Below are positions 7,536-14,672 of a stretch of 42,556 bases of DNA, one piece after another. Source of the stretch: an uncultured Ruminococcus sp. Its GTDB lineage: Bacteria > Bacillota > Clostridia > Oscillospirales > Ruminococcaceae. Position 1 is the stretch's first letter. The number at the start of each line of letters is the position of its first letter. Below the pieces are notes generated by a model. The model made no database searches. It saw nothing but the letters and a program-made list of their open reading frames with translations, and was not told the origin of the DNA. Both the position numbers and the translations under genes were made by a program. The stretch spans positions 1 to 42,556 of the forward strand of contig CADAEJ010000038.1 of assembly GCA_902786965.1 (NCBI GenBank), read 5' to 3'.

Positions 7536-8348
7536 ATGATAGGGTTGGAGCAGAAGCTTTCTTTGTACGGATTCAACAATCTTACGAAAACTCTTAGCTT
7601 TAATATCTATGATGTATGTTATGCAAAAACTGAAAGAGAACAAAAGGGCTATATAGCCTATATCGACGAGCAGTATAATTCCGAGCGTCTTACCAAGATA
7701 CTTTGTGACGTTACGGAAATGATAGGAGCCAGAGTGCTCAATATATCCAAGCAGGACTATGAACCGCAGGGTGCATCGGTCAACGTTCTTATTGCCGAAA
7801 AGGCGCTGGACGAGGACTCGATCGACCCATCGTGCAATCAGGGCGTGCTGCCCGATGTCAAGCCAAGGACTGTTGCAGCACATCTTGACAAGAGCCACGT
7901 TACCGTTCATACCTTTCCCGAATATCACCCCGATAACGCTATCTCTACATTCAGAGTGGATATCGACGTTTCCACCTGCGGAATGATCTCGCCGCTGAAT
8001 GCGCTGAACTACCTTATCGGAAGCTTTGATTCCGACATCATAACCATCGACTACCGCGTAAGAGGCTTTACAAGGGACGTGCTTGGCAAAAAGTTCTTTA
8101 TCGACCACAAGATCACCTCGATACAGGACTATATCGACAACGATACCCTCACAAGATATGATGCGATAGACGTGAATATGTACCAGTCAAATATCTTCCA
8201 TACCAAGCTGCTTATCAAGGATATCGAGCTGCAGAACTATCTTTTCAAGACAGATGCGCTCGAGCTTTCGCCGAAGCAGAGGCTTGACATCACCGATGCT
8301 CTGCGCCGCGAGATGATAGAGATATACAGCGGAATGAATATTTATTGA
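7536..8348 (+). CDS. speD: S-adenosylmethionine decarboxylase proenzyme, long (E. coli) type
   Basis: A 270-residue protein of the long bacterial SpeD class. The self-cleavage site is [16 protein letters not shown] (about residues 117-132): the Ser after Lys becomes the pyruvoyl group. The surrounding text [43 protein letters not shown] and the C-terminal YSGMNIY are all family-like. The enzyme makes decarboxylated SAM, the aminopropyl donor for SpeE downstream. The ATG at 7536 follows GGAGAGGACGGG. It is the first gene of the polyamine operon, and its stop overlaps a possible TTG start of speA. Confidence 0.95.
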   Translation: MIGLEQKLSLYGFNNLTKTLSFNIYDVCYAKTEREQKGYIAYIDEQYNSERLTKILCDVTEMIGARVLNISKQDYEPQGASVNVLIAEKALDEDSIDPSCNQGVLPDVKPRTVAAHLDKSHVTVHTFPEYHPDNAISTFRVDIDVSTCGMISPLNALNYLIGSFDSDIITIDYRVRGFTRDVLGKKFFIDHKITSIQDYIDNDTLTRYDAIDVNMYQSNIFHTKLLIKDIELQNYLFKTDALELSPKQRLDITDALRREMIEIYSGMNIY

Positions 8349-8365
8349 GCAAGAGGAATGTTGAA

Positions 8366-9814
8366 TTGAAACTGAAGCAAGAAAATGCGCCCGTCTACGA
8401 GGCGCTTACAAAGCATATGAAAAACCGGGTCGTCAGGCTCGATGTACCCGGTCACAAGGGCGGCAGGATGAATAAGCCGCTGAGAGATTTCCTGGGCGAG
8501 CAGTGTCTGCGGTGCGATGTAAATTCAATGAAAAATCTCGATAACCTCTGTCACCCCACAGGCGTAATAAAGGACGCCGAGGAGCTTGCGGCAGAGGCTT
8601 TCGGCGCACAGCACGCATTTTTCATCGTCAACGGTACAACCGCCGCTGTGCAGACTATGGTGTTCACTGCCTGCAAAGCGGGCGAAAAGATAATAATGCC
8701 GCGCAACGTCCACCGCAGCGCTATCAACGCACTTGTGGTGTGCGGAGCTGTGCCCGTTTATGTAAACCCGGGGACTGACAAAAGGCTTGGCATACCCCTT
8801 GGTATGTCGGTGCAGGACGTTAAAAAGGCAATAGAGGAAAACCCCGATGCAAAAGCTGTGCTAGTAAACAACCCTACCTACTACGGCATCTGCTCGGACT
8901 TGAAGAGTATCGTTGAGATCGCTCACGCACACGGAATGCTCGTGCTTGCTGACGAGGCTCACGGAACTCATTTTTATTTTGGTGAGAATATGCCCGTCAA
9001 TGCGATGGCAGCGGGCGCGGATATGGCAGCGGTCTCGATACACAAAACGGGCGGCAGCCTTACGCAGTCGTCACTTCTGCTTTGCGGCAAAAACGTGTCG
9101 GAGGGCTATGTGCGGCAGATAATCAACCTTACGCAGACTACAAGCGGCTCGTATCTGCTTATGGTGTCGCTTGATATGGCGAGAAGAAACCTTGCGCTCA
9201 ACGGCAGGGAGATGTTCGCCAAGGCGTGTGAGTACGTCAGGTACGCAAGCGGCGAGATAAACAAGATAGGCGGCTATTATGCCTTCGGGCAGGATCTTGT
9301 CAACGGAAATGACATCTTCGCTTTTGACGATACCAAGCTTTCGGTGCATACAAGGGCTGTCGGTCTTGCAGGTGTCGAGGTCTACGACATTTTGCGTGAC
9401 GAGTACGATATACAGATAGAGTTCGGCGACATAGGAAATATCCTTGCGATAGTTTCCGCAGGCGACAGAGAGCTCGAGATAGAGCGCTTTATTTCCGCGC
9501 TCAGCGAGATAAAAAGGCTCTACCATAAAGACCCCGCAGGGCTTTTCGACCACGAGTATATAAACCCTATCGTCAGGGTGACACCGCAGAAAGCCTTTTA
9601 CAGCGAGAAAAAAGCAGTCCCTGTCAAGGAAAGCTGCGGCAAGGTGTGCGCAGAGTTCGTAATGTGCTACCCGCCGGGGATACCGATACTTGCCCCGGGC
9701 GAAATGATAACAACGGACATAATCAACTATATAAATTACTGCAAACAAAAGGGCTGCCTGATGACAGGTACGGAGGATCTGGAGATAAACTATATAAACG
9801 TCATTGACGAGTAG
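8366..9814 (+). CDS. speA: arginine decarboxylase, fold-type I PLP enzyme (Orn/Lys/Arg decarboxylase family)
   Basis: About 482 residues. Motifs in order: LDVPGHKGGRMNKPLRDFLG, LDNLCHPTGVIKDAEELAAEAFGA, FIVNGTTAAVQTM, PRNVHRSAINALVV, VNNPTYYGIC, LADEAHGTHFYF, and SIHKTGGSLTQSS, whose Lys binds PLP. A C-terminal domain with RVTPQKAFYSEKKAV and CYPPGIPILAPGE completes the short clostridial form. The family includes Arg, Lys and Orn decarboxylases; arginine is inferred because agmatinase (speB) is in the same operon. The TTG at 8366 has AAGAGG 9 nt upstream; a TTG at 8345 overlapping the speD stop would add seven residues. Confidence 0.93.
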   Translation: MKLKQENAPVYEALTKHMKNRVVRLDVPGHKGGRMNKPLRDFLGEQCLRCDVNSMKNLDNLCHPTGVIKDAEELAAEAFGAQHAFFIVNGTTAAVQTMVFTACKAGEKIIMPRNVHRSAINALVVCGAVPVYVNPGTDKRLGIPLGMSVQDVKKAIEENPDAKAVLVNNPTYYGICSDLKSIVEIAHAHGMLVLADEAHGTHFYFGENMPVNAMAAGADMAAVSIHKTGGSLTQSSLLLCGKNVSEGYVRQIINLTQTTSGSYLLMVSLDMARRNLALNGREMFAKACEYVRYASGEINKIGGYYAFGQDLVNGNDIFAFDDTKLSVHTRAVGLAGVEVYDILRDEYDIQIEFGDIGNILAIVSAGDRELEIERFISALSEIKRLYHKDPAGLFDHEYINPIVRVTPQKAFYSEKKAVPVKESCGKVCAEFVMCYPPGIPILAPGEMITTDIINYINYCKQKGCLMTGTEDLEINYINVIDE

Positions 9815-9843
9815 AACAAAGAGCAGCTTTGGGAGATAAAACA

Positions 9844-10518
9844 ATGGATTATGATCTGTTTGAGCAGGAAGATGAGCTGAAAAAGGATAAAGAAACAGCA
9901 AAAACAGGCTGTCTGATAGGTGTATTGATACTTTTGTGCATCGCAGTTGTCTTCTGTTTGAGTATAAGGTTTCTTCTGGATATGGGAGACGGAAAAGAGG
10001 AAAAATTCAAAAGCGGTTTTACGACAGAGCTTGGTGACGATTTTGAAGTATATTTTGTGGAGGAAACTACGTTTCTGAAAGTTGATGATTTCTATGAGCT
10101 TAGACAAAAGGGCGACGATCAATATATTATACAAACGACCAGACCTGTAACAAATGATGACCTGACGGTGATAGAGGACAGTGATTCGTTAAGGGCGTAT
10201 CGTGTATGCGGAACGATCATTTATTCGCAGGAAGGTGATGATTTCAAGGATCTGAGGCATCTTACAGATGCAGACGGCAGATTTGTTGGATATGTCAGGA
10301 AGAATCTGCTTTCAAGCTATGGGTTTATGAGTAACTATTTTCACGACTATGTGGCTTTATACCCCGAGGAACGAGAATTGATAATTAATGCGATTGAAAA
10401 GAAGATTAAAGGCGTTTTGGAAAGATACGGCTATAATTATGATGCTGATGAGCTGAAGAAAATGAGGGACGAGATTTGGAGATATAAACCAATTGACGAT
10501 TCTTACGCAGCCAAATAA
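9844..10518 (+). CDS. hypothetical single-span membrane protein inside the polyamine operon
   Basis: A 224-residue protein of no recognised family. It has an acidic/basic N-terminus (about 1-20), one strong membrane helix (GCLIGVLILLCIAVVFCLSIRFLL, about 22-46), then a soluble part that would face the outside, rich in Asp and Glu with repeated Tyr/Phe (VDDFYELRQKG, FKDLRHLTDADG, IWRYKPIDD). GGGAG lies 9 nt before the ATG at 9844. It sits between speA and speE with short gaps and is more AT-rich than both, which suggests later insertion into the operon. A function is not inferable; membrane topology is a prediction by eye. Confidence 0.75.
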   Translation: MDYDLFEQEDELKKDKETAKTGCLIGVLILLCIAVVFCLSIRFLLDMGDGKEEKFKSGFTTELGDDFEVYFVEETTFLKVDDFYELRQKGDDQYIIQTTRPVTNDDLTVIEDSDSLRAYRVCGTIIYSQEGDDFKDLRHLTDADGRFVGYVRKNLLSSYGFMSNYFHDYVALYPEERELIINAIEKKIKGVLERYGYNYDADELKKMRDEIWRYKPIDDSYAAK

Positions 10519-10550
10519 CTATCTGACAAAATATGAAAGGAGAACCTATT

Positions 10551-11399
10551 TTGGACTTATGGTTTACCGAAAAGCACACCGATGATGTGAATTTCACGAT
10601 AAAAGTTAAAAAGCAGCTGTACAGCGGCAAAAGCTACTACCAGCAGATAGACGTTTTTGATACCTACGAGTTCGGCAGAGTGCTGGTGCTGGACGGCTTT
10701 ATTATGCTCACCGAAAAGGACGAGTACATCTATCACGAGATGGTGACCGCCGTGCCGATGGCGGTCAATCCCGATATAAAGAACGTTTTCGTTATCGGCG
10801 CAGGTGACGGCGGAACAGTCCGCGAGCTTACCCGCTACAAGACTATCGAAAAGATAGATATGGTCGAGATAGACGAGCAGGTAGTCAAGGTCTGCAAGGA
10901 GTTTTTGCCGCAGACCGCCTGCAAATTTGACGATGAAAGAGTCAGCCTTTTCTTTGAGGACGGGCTTAAATTCGTTCGCCGCAAGGAAAATGAATATGAC
11001 CTTATAATCGTTGATTCGACCGATCCGTTCGGTCCCGGCGAGGGCTTGTTCACAAAGGAGTTTTACGGCAACTGCTCAAAGGCGCTGACCGATAAGGGCA
11101 TACTTATCAACCAGCACGAAAGCACCTATTACGATTCGTATGTTGATATGGTCAAGCGCACCCACAAGCGCATCAGCAGCGCTTTTCCCGTGTCAATGGT
11201 CTATCAGGCGCATATACCGACATACCCTTCGGGGCATTGGCTTTTCGGCTTTGCATCGAAAAATCTCCACCCCGTATATGACCTCAAGGCGCAGGAGTGG
11301 GAGAATTTCGGCATAGCCACAAAATACTACAACACCGAGCTTCACAAGGGCTGTTTTGCGCTGCCAAACTATGTAAAGGAGATACTTGCCGATGAATAA
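10551..11399 (+). CDS. speE: spermidine synthase (aminopropyltransferase)
   Basis: A 282-residue enzyme transferring the aminopropyl group from decarboxylated SAM to putrescine. Visible: YYQQIDVFDTYEFGRVLVLDG (substrate loop), DEYIYHEMVTAVP, VFVIGAGDGGTVREL (nucleotide loop), DMVEIDEQVVKVCKEF, IVDSTDPFGPGEGLFTKEFY with the catalytic Asp, and NQHEST. The start is the TTG at 10551 (LDLWFTEKHT), since AAAGGAG ends 8-9 nt upstream; the ATG at 10533 overlaps that site and has none of its own. Its last codons overlap the speB start. A different polyamine acceptor cannot be excluded. Confidence 0.95.
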   Translation: MDLWFTEKHTDDVNFTIKVKKQLYSGKSYYQQIDVFDTYEFGRVLVLDGFIMLTEKDEYIYHEMVTAVPMAVNPDIKNVFVIGAGDGGTVRELTRYKTIEKIDMVEIDEQVVKVCKEFLPQTACKFDDERVSLFFEDGLKFVRRKENEYDLIIVDSTDPFGPGEGLFTKEFYGNCSKALTDKGILINQHESTYYDSYVDMVKRTHKRISSAFPVSMVYQAHIPTYPSGHWLFGFASKNLHPVYDLKAQEWENFGIATKYYNTELHKGCFALPNYVKEILADE

Positions 11400-12237
11400 G
11401 AACGTGTTTACCTTTATCGGCTGCGACTGCGAATACGATGAAGCGAAGATAGTGCTTTTCGGCGCGCCGTTTGACTCAACTACATCCTTCCGCCCGGGCA
11501 CACGCTTTGCGTCAAGCGCGATACGAAACGAGAGCTTCGGTATTGAGACCTTTTCGCCATATCAGGACAAAGACCTGCTCGACTATAAGGTCTTTGACAG
11601 CGGCGATCTTGAGCTGCCATTCGGCAGTCCCGAGAGGGCGCTTTCGGACATAGAGGACACAGCAAGTCAGATACTTGACGACGGAAAGATACCGTTTATG
11701 ATCGGCGGCGAGCATCTTGTCACGCTGGGCGAGTTCAGAGCCGTTGCGAAAAAGTACCCGGATGTGCATATCATACACTTTGATGCGCACTGCGACCTGC
11801 GTGATGATTACCTCGGCGTAAAGCTCTCACACGCCTGCGTGCTGCGCAGATGCCACGATATAGTCGGTGACGGACGCATCTTCCAGTTCGGTATCAGAAG
11901 CGGCGACAGGGACGAGTTTGAGTTCGCAAAAACGCACACATATCTGCACCGCTTTGACCTTGAAACGCTTGAAGAAACGGTGGAAAAGCTTGGTGGCAAG
12001 CCTGTTTATTTCACCCTTGACCTTGACGTGCTCGACCCGTCCGAGTTCCCCGGAACAGGTACGCCCGAGGCGGGCGGCGTGAGCTTCAAGGAGCTTCACA
12101 AGGCGGTAATGACGCTTTCAAAGCTCAACATCGTCGGGCTTGATATGAACGAGCTTTCGCCCGTTTACGACCCGTCGGGACGTTCAACCGCGCTTGCGTG
12201 CAAGCTGCTGCGTGAGATACTGCTTGCTGTCTTGTAA
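11392..12237 (+). CDS. speB: agmatinase (ureohydrolase family)
   Basis: A 281-residue Mn2+-dependent ureohydrolase that converts agmatine to putrescine and urea, completing the arginine route with SpeA. Metal ligands are visible in GGEHLVTLG, IIHFDAHCDLRDDY and TLDLDVLDPSEFPGTGTPEAGG (the family signature), followed by GLDMNELSPVYD. Arginase and related ureohydrolases share these motifs; agmatinase is inferred from the operon. The ATG at 11392 overlaps the speE stop and has AAGGAG about 10 nt upstream. Immediately after the stop is another AAGGAG (12,236-12,241) that now leads only into a 25-codon frame. Confidence 0.95.
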   Translation: MNKNVFTFIGCDCEYDEAKIVLFGAPFDSTTSFRPGTRFASSAIRNESFGIETFSPYQDKDLLDYKVFDSGDLELPFGSPERALSDIEDTASQILDDGKIPFMIGGEHLVTLGEFRAVAKKYPDVHIIHFDAHCDLRDDYLGVKLSHACVLRRCHDIVGDGRIFQFGIRSGDRDEFEFAKTHTYLHRFDLETLEETVEKLGGKPVYFTLDLDVLDPSEFPGTGTPEAGGVSFKELHKAVMTLSKLNIVGLDMNELSPVYDPSGRSTALACKLLREILLAVL

Positions 12238-12252
12238 GGAGAAAAACGCAAA

Positions 12253-12330
12253 TTGCTTCTGACGAGCTTTGTCGGTGAGATACTGAAAAATATAAATAAT
12301 ATCAAACTAATAATAGATAACGGAGGTTGA
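12253..12330 (+). other. orphan translation start region, probable remnant of the dehydrogenase 5' end
   Basis: A TTG at 12253 preceded by AAGGAG opens a 25-codon frame ending at the TGA at 12328. Its ...IKLII... text matches the first Rossmann residues KLII of the dehydrogenase frame 627 bp downstream, and both copies are in the same phase. I read this as the original upstream part, now separated from its gene. Which codon served as the ancestral start is inference. Confidence 0.45.
12303..12316 (+). repeat. 14-bp direct repeat, left copy
   Basis: CAAACTAATAATAG here recurs exactly at 12,930-12,943. The distance between copies is 627 bp, a multiple of three. The repeats bound the block holding two small membrane genes. 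Confidence 0.8.
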
Positions 12331-12335
12331 TCTTA

Positions 12336-12632
12336 ATGGGAACCGTGTTACTATTTCTGATAGTATCTATTATCATAGCATTGATATGCTTTATTGGCTC
12401 TGTAGTTTATATCACTTTGTCAAAATGGCGAATGGCTTCGTTGCTTTCTATAATCGCATCTGCTTTTTTGGTTAATTATTCGACAGAGCATCACGGACTA
12501 ATACCTGTTTTGTTAATTTACCCTATGCTGATCTGTACTATCACTGTAATAGTCGAATTGAAAAAGAAAAAAACCACAGCCGAACAGGCTGAAATGAGCA
12601 ATAGCGAAAGCGAAAGAGTTGGGGGAGAATGA
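12336..12632 (+). CDS. small hydrophobic membrane protein, unknown
   Basis: A 98-residue protein with three likely membrane helices (about 3-30, 35-50, 55-75) and a charged C-terminal tail of Lys, Glu and Ser. No family is recognised. CGGAGG lies 9 nt before the ATG at 12336. Its stop overlaps the start of the next gene (ATGA), so the two are translationally coupled. Both lie inside the repeat-bounded block that separates the dehydrogenase gene from its upstream region. Base composition is AT-rich relative to the enzymes on either side, consistent with acquisition. Confidence 0.65.
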   Translation: MGTVLLFLIVSIIIALICFIGSVVYITLSKWRMASLLSIIASAFLVNYSTEHHGLIPVLLIYPMLICTITVIVELKKKKTTAEQAEMSNSESERVGGE

Positions 12633-12862
12633 ACAACATTGTTACGATGTTCGGTGATAGCCTGAACGTACATTGGTCGGGATGGGATACATTCTATTTG
12701 ATCCTTATTTTTGCGCCGATCGTTTTTGCTCCGATCATTATTGCAGTGTTTGTTATTATGTCAAAGAAAAAGACTGAGACAACAAAGACACCCACTGACA
12801 TAAATAATGAAAATGACGAAAACAGCGAGGCTGCTAACGACGACACAAACGAAAACAGATAG
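12629..12862 (+). CDS. small single-span membrane protein, unknown
   Basis: A 77-residue protein: a short N-terminus with WSGWDTFY, one helix (LILIFAPIVFAPIIIAVFVIM, about 24-44), a KKK stop-transfer, then an Asn/Asp/Glu/Thr-rich soluble tail of about 30 residues. No family is recognised. GGGGGAG precedes the ATG, which overlaps the previous stop codon. It and its partner form the cargo of the 12,317-12,943 block. Confidence 0.65.
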   Translation: MNNIVTMFGDSLNVHWSGWDTFYLILIFAPIVFAPIIIAVFVIMSKKKTETTKTPTDINNENDENSEAANDDTNENR

Positions 12863-12869
12863 CTTCTTA

Positions 12870-12910
12870 CATCTTACCTCTTATTTCTGAATAGCTGAAA
12901 GGGTAAGATG
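12870..12910 (+). promoter_or_regulatory. hairpin just upstream of the dehydrogenase frame
   Basis: CATCTTACC (12,870-12,878) and GGTAAGATG (12,902-12,910) form a perfect 9-bp inverted repeat. The right arm overlaps an AAAGGG-like ribosome site and an ATG (12,908) that opens only a 9-codon frame. A-rich sequence follows instead of a T run, so it is not a typical terminator. Confidence 0.5.
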
Positions 12911-14124
12911 ATAAAAATAAAAATCACAACAAACTAATAATAGGCGCTGGCGGAGTTGCAGGTGTTGTTATACACAAGTGCTGCCAGAACAGCGAGGTTT
13001 TTGAGGAGATATGTATTGCAAGCCGCACCAAATCAAAGTGCGACAAGTTCAAAGCAGAGCTTGAGGGCAAGACCAAGACCAAAATAACGACCGCGCAGGT
13101 GAATGCAGATAACGTAAGCGAGCTGGTCTCGCTGATGAAAGATTTCAAGCCCGACATCTGCATAAATGTCGCGCTGCCGTATCAGGATCTGCACATAATG
13201 GACGCTTGCCTTGAGTGCAAGGTGGACTATGTTGACACGGCAAACTACGAGCCTGAGGATACCGCAAAGTTTGAGTATTCGTGGCAGTGGGCTTACAGAG
13301 AGCGCTTTGAAAAAGCAGGCATCACCGCGCTGCTCGGTTCGGGCTTTGACCCGGGTGTTACGGGCGTTTTCTGTGCGTATGCACAAAAGCACTACTTTGA
13401 CGAGATAAACTACATCGACATTCTCGACTGCAACGGCGGCGACCACGGCTACCCGTTCGCGACTAATTTCAACCCCGAGATAAACATTCGTGAGGTCTCC
13501 GCCAAAGGCTCGTACATCCAGGACGGCAAGTGGGTCGAGACCGAGCCTATGGAGATAAAGAGAGTTTACAACTTTGACGAGGTCGGCGAAAAGGATATGT
13601 ACCTGCTTCACCATGAGGAGCTTGAATCACTCGCGCTCAACATCAAGGGCATCAAGCGCATCAGGTTCTTCATGACCTTCGGACAGAGCTACCTTACACA
13701 CCTCAAATGCCTTGAAAACGTGGGTATGACCTCTATCGAGCCGATAGACTTTGAAGGCAAGAAGATAGTTCCCCTTCAGTTCTTGAAGGCTGTACTGCCC
13801 GATCCTGCAAGCCTTGGTCCGAGAACAAAGGGCAAGACCAACATCGGCTGCATCTGTCAGGGCAAAAAGGACGGCAAGGACGTTAAGTATTATGTTTACA
13901 ACGTATGCGACCACCAGCAGTGCTACAAGGAGGTCGGCTCGCAGGCTATCAGCTACACAACAGGCGTTCCTGCGATGATAGGCGCTATGATGGTAATGAC
14001 GGGCAAGTGGAAAAAGCCCGGCGTTTACAACATCGAGGAGTTTGATCCCGATCCGTTTATGGAGGCTCTTAACAAGTGGGGCTTGCCGTGGAAAGAGAAC
14101 TTTGACCCTGTACTCGTAGACTGA
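12907..14124 (+). CDS. carboxynorspermidine/carboxyspermidine dehydrogenase, without a conventional start codon
   Basis: The saccharopine-dehydrogenase-like enzyme condenses a diamine with aspartate semialdehyde. The frame is homologous from KLIIGAGGVAGVVIHKCCQ (coding from 12,931), the NAD(P)-binding Rossmann loop, through ICIASRTKSKCDKF, DICINVALPYQDLHIMDACLE, VDTANYEPEDTA, LGSGFDPGVTGVFCAYA, GGDHGYPFATNFNPEINIREVS and VPAMIGAMMVMTGKW to the stop. No ATG, GTG or TTG exists in frame between the stop codon at 12,904 and the GTG at 13,099; starting at 13,099 would remove the first 52 or so residues, including the glycine loop. An out-of-frame ATG at 12,908 is preceded by a ribosome-site-like AAAGGG and would need a -1 shift. 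Either an unusual start, frameshifting, or loss of function applies. Frame given from the first sense codon. Confidence 0.85.
   Translation, partial: DDKNKNHNKLIIGAGGVAGVVIHKCCQNSEVFEEICIASRTKSKCDKFKAELEGKTKTKITTAQVNADNVSELVSLMKDFKPDICINVALPYQDLHIMDACLECKVDYVDTANYEPEDTAKFEYSWQWAYRERFEKAGITALLGSGFDPGVTGVFCAYAQKHYFDEINYIDILDCNGGDHGYPFATNFNPEINIREVSAKGSYIQDGKWVETEPMEIKRVYNFDEVGEKDMYLLHHEELESLALNIKGIKRIRFFMTFGQSYLTHLKCLENVGMTSIEPIDFEGKKIVPLQFLKAVLPDPASLGPRTKGKTNIGCICQGKKDGKDVKYYVYNVCDHQQCYKEVGSQAISYTTGVPAMIGAMMVMTGKWKKPGVYNIEEFDPDPFMEALNKWGLPWKENFDPVLVD
12930..12943 (+). repeat. 14-bp direct repeat, right copy
   Basis: Exact second copy of the sequence at 12,303-12,316. It lies directly over the first Rossmann codons of the dehydrogenase, so the block interrupts the gene at that point. 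Confidence 0.8.
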
Positions 14125-14134
14125 CAGGTGAGAA

Positions 14135-14401
14135 ATGGCAAAGATTAGACGTAAACATGGCAGACGCAGACTGCTGATAATGCTTGTTGTGGTGCTGCTA
14201 TTTGCTTGGTATATCGCTGTCGGCGTTATAATGTCGTATATGAAAATATCAATGCTGCCCAAGATTTTTGCACTGACTCTGCCGTCATTCTTTCTGGGCG
14301 TGGCAGTGACTCTGTTGGTGCTTGATATTCGATACGGTACGCATCTTAAAAGGCGTAAAAAAGAAAGAGAAAGCGGTGACATAAATGCTGGTGATGATTG
14401 A
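14135..14401 (+). CDS. small two-helix membrane protein, unknown
   Basis: An 88-residue protein with a strongly basic N-terminus (AKIRRKHGRRR), two membrane helices (about 13-33 and 45-65), a basic KRRKKER stretch and an acidic end. AGGTGAG precedes the ATG, 10 bp after the dehydrogenase stop. The next gene starts within its last codons. No family is recognised; this is the third place where small membrane genes interrupt the polyamine operon. Confidence 0.65.
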   Translation: MAKIRRKHGRRRLLIMLVVVLLFAWYIAVGVIMSYMKISMLPKIFALTLPSFFLGVAVTLLVLDIRYGTHLKRRKKERESGDINAGDD

Positions 14402-14663
14402 CGATGTACAGTTTGAAAGCACAGAGAGGTTTTATGGCTATATCAGCAAGGCTCTGGGTTGTGAAGAGGATGAGATAAAGACCGTGTCAAAGCTCTTTGA
14501 TGTGCTTTGTGATTTTGAGGACGAAATAGAGGTCACATTCTACGATACTGATGAGATCAAGGACGAGATGAAACCTTTTGCTGAGGAAGTGCTTGCGGCA
14601 TTTATGAATGCCCAAAACACCAACGAAAAGCTTTCCGTACTATTTGAAAAAACAACGCTGTAA
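14385..14663 (+). CDS. barstar-like small acidic protein (tentative)
   Basis: A 92-residue acidic protein. The pattern of an N-terminal strand (MIDDVQFES), a helix with YISKALGCEEDEI, then KLFDVLCDFEDEIEVTFYD and a long C-terminal helix ending in a strand (KLSVLFE) resembles barstar, where LDALWDCL precedes a strand. Barstar-family proteins inhibit ribonucleases of the barnase type. No barnase-like gene is present nearby, so if the family is right the protein is an orphan inhibitor or has another role. It overlaps the preceding gene by 17 bp; the ribosome site is weak and a start at 14,394 is equally possible. Confidence 0.5.
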   Translation: MLVMIDDVQFESTERFYGYISKALGCEEDEIKTVSKLFDVLCDFEDEIEVTFYDTDEIKDEMKPFAEEVLAAFMNAQNTNEKLSVLFEKTTL

Positions 14664-14672
14664 GGTGAAAAG

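Noticed and set aside
9071-9901. Minus-strand frame opposite speA
   Set aside because: speA motifs are complete on the plus strand; the opposite product has no recognisable features.
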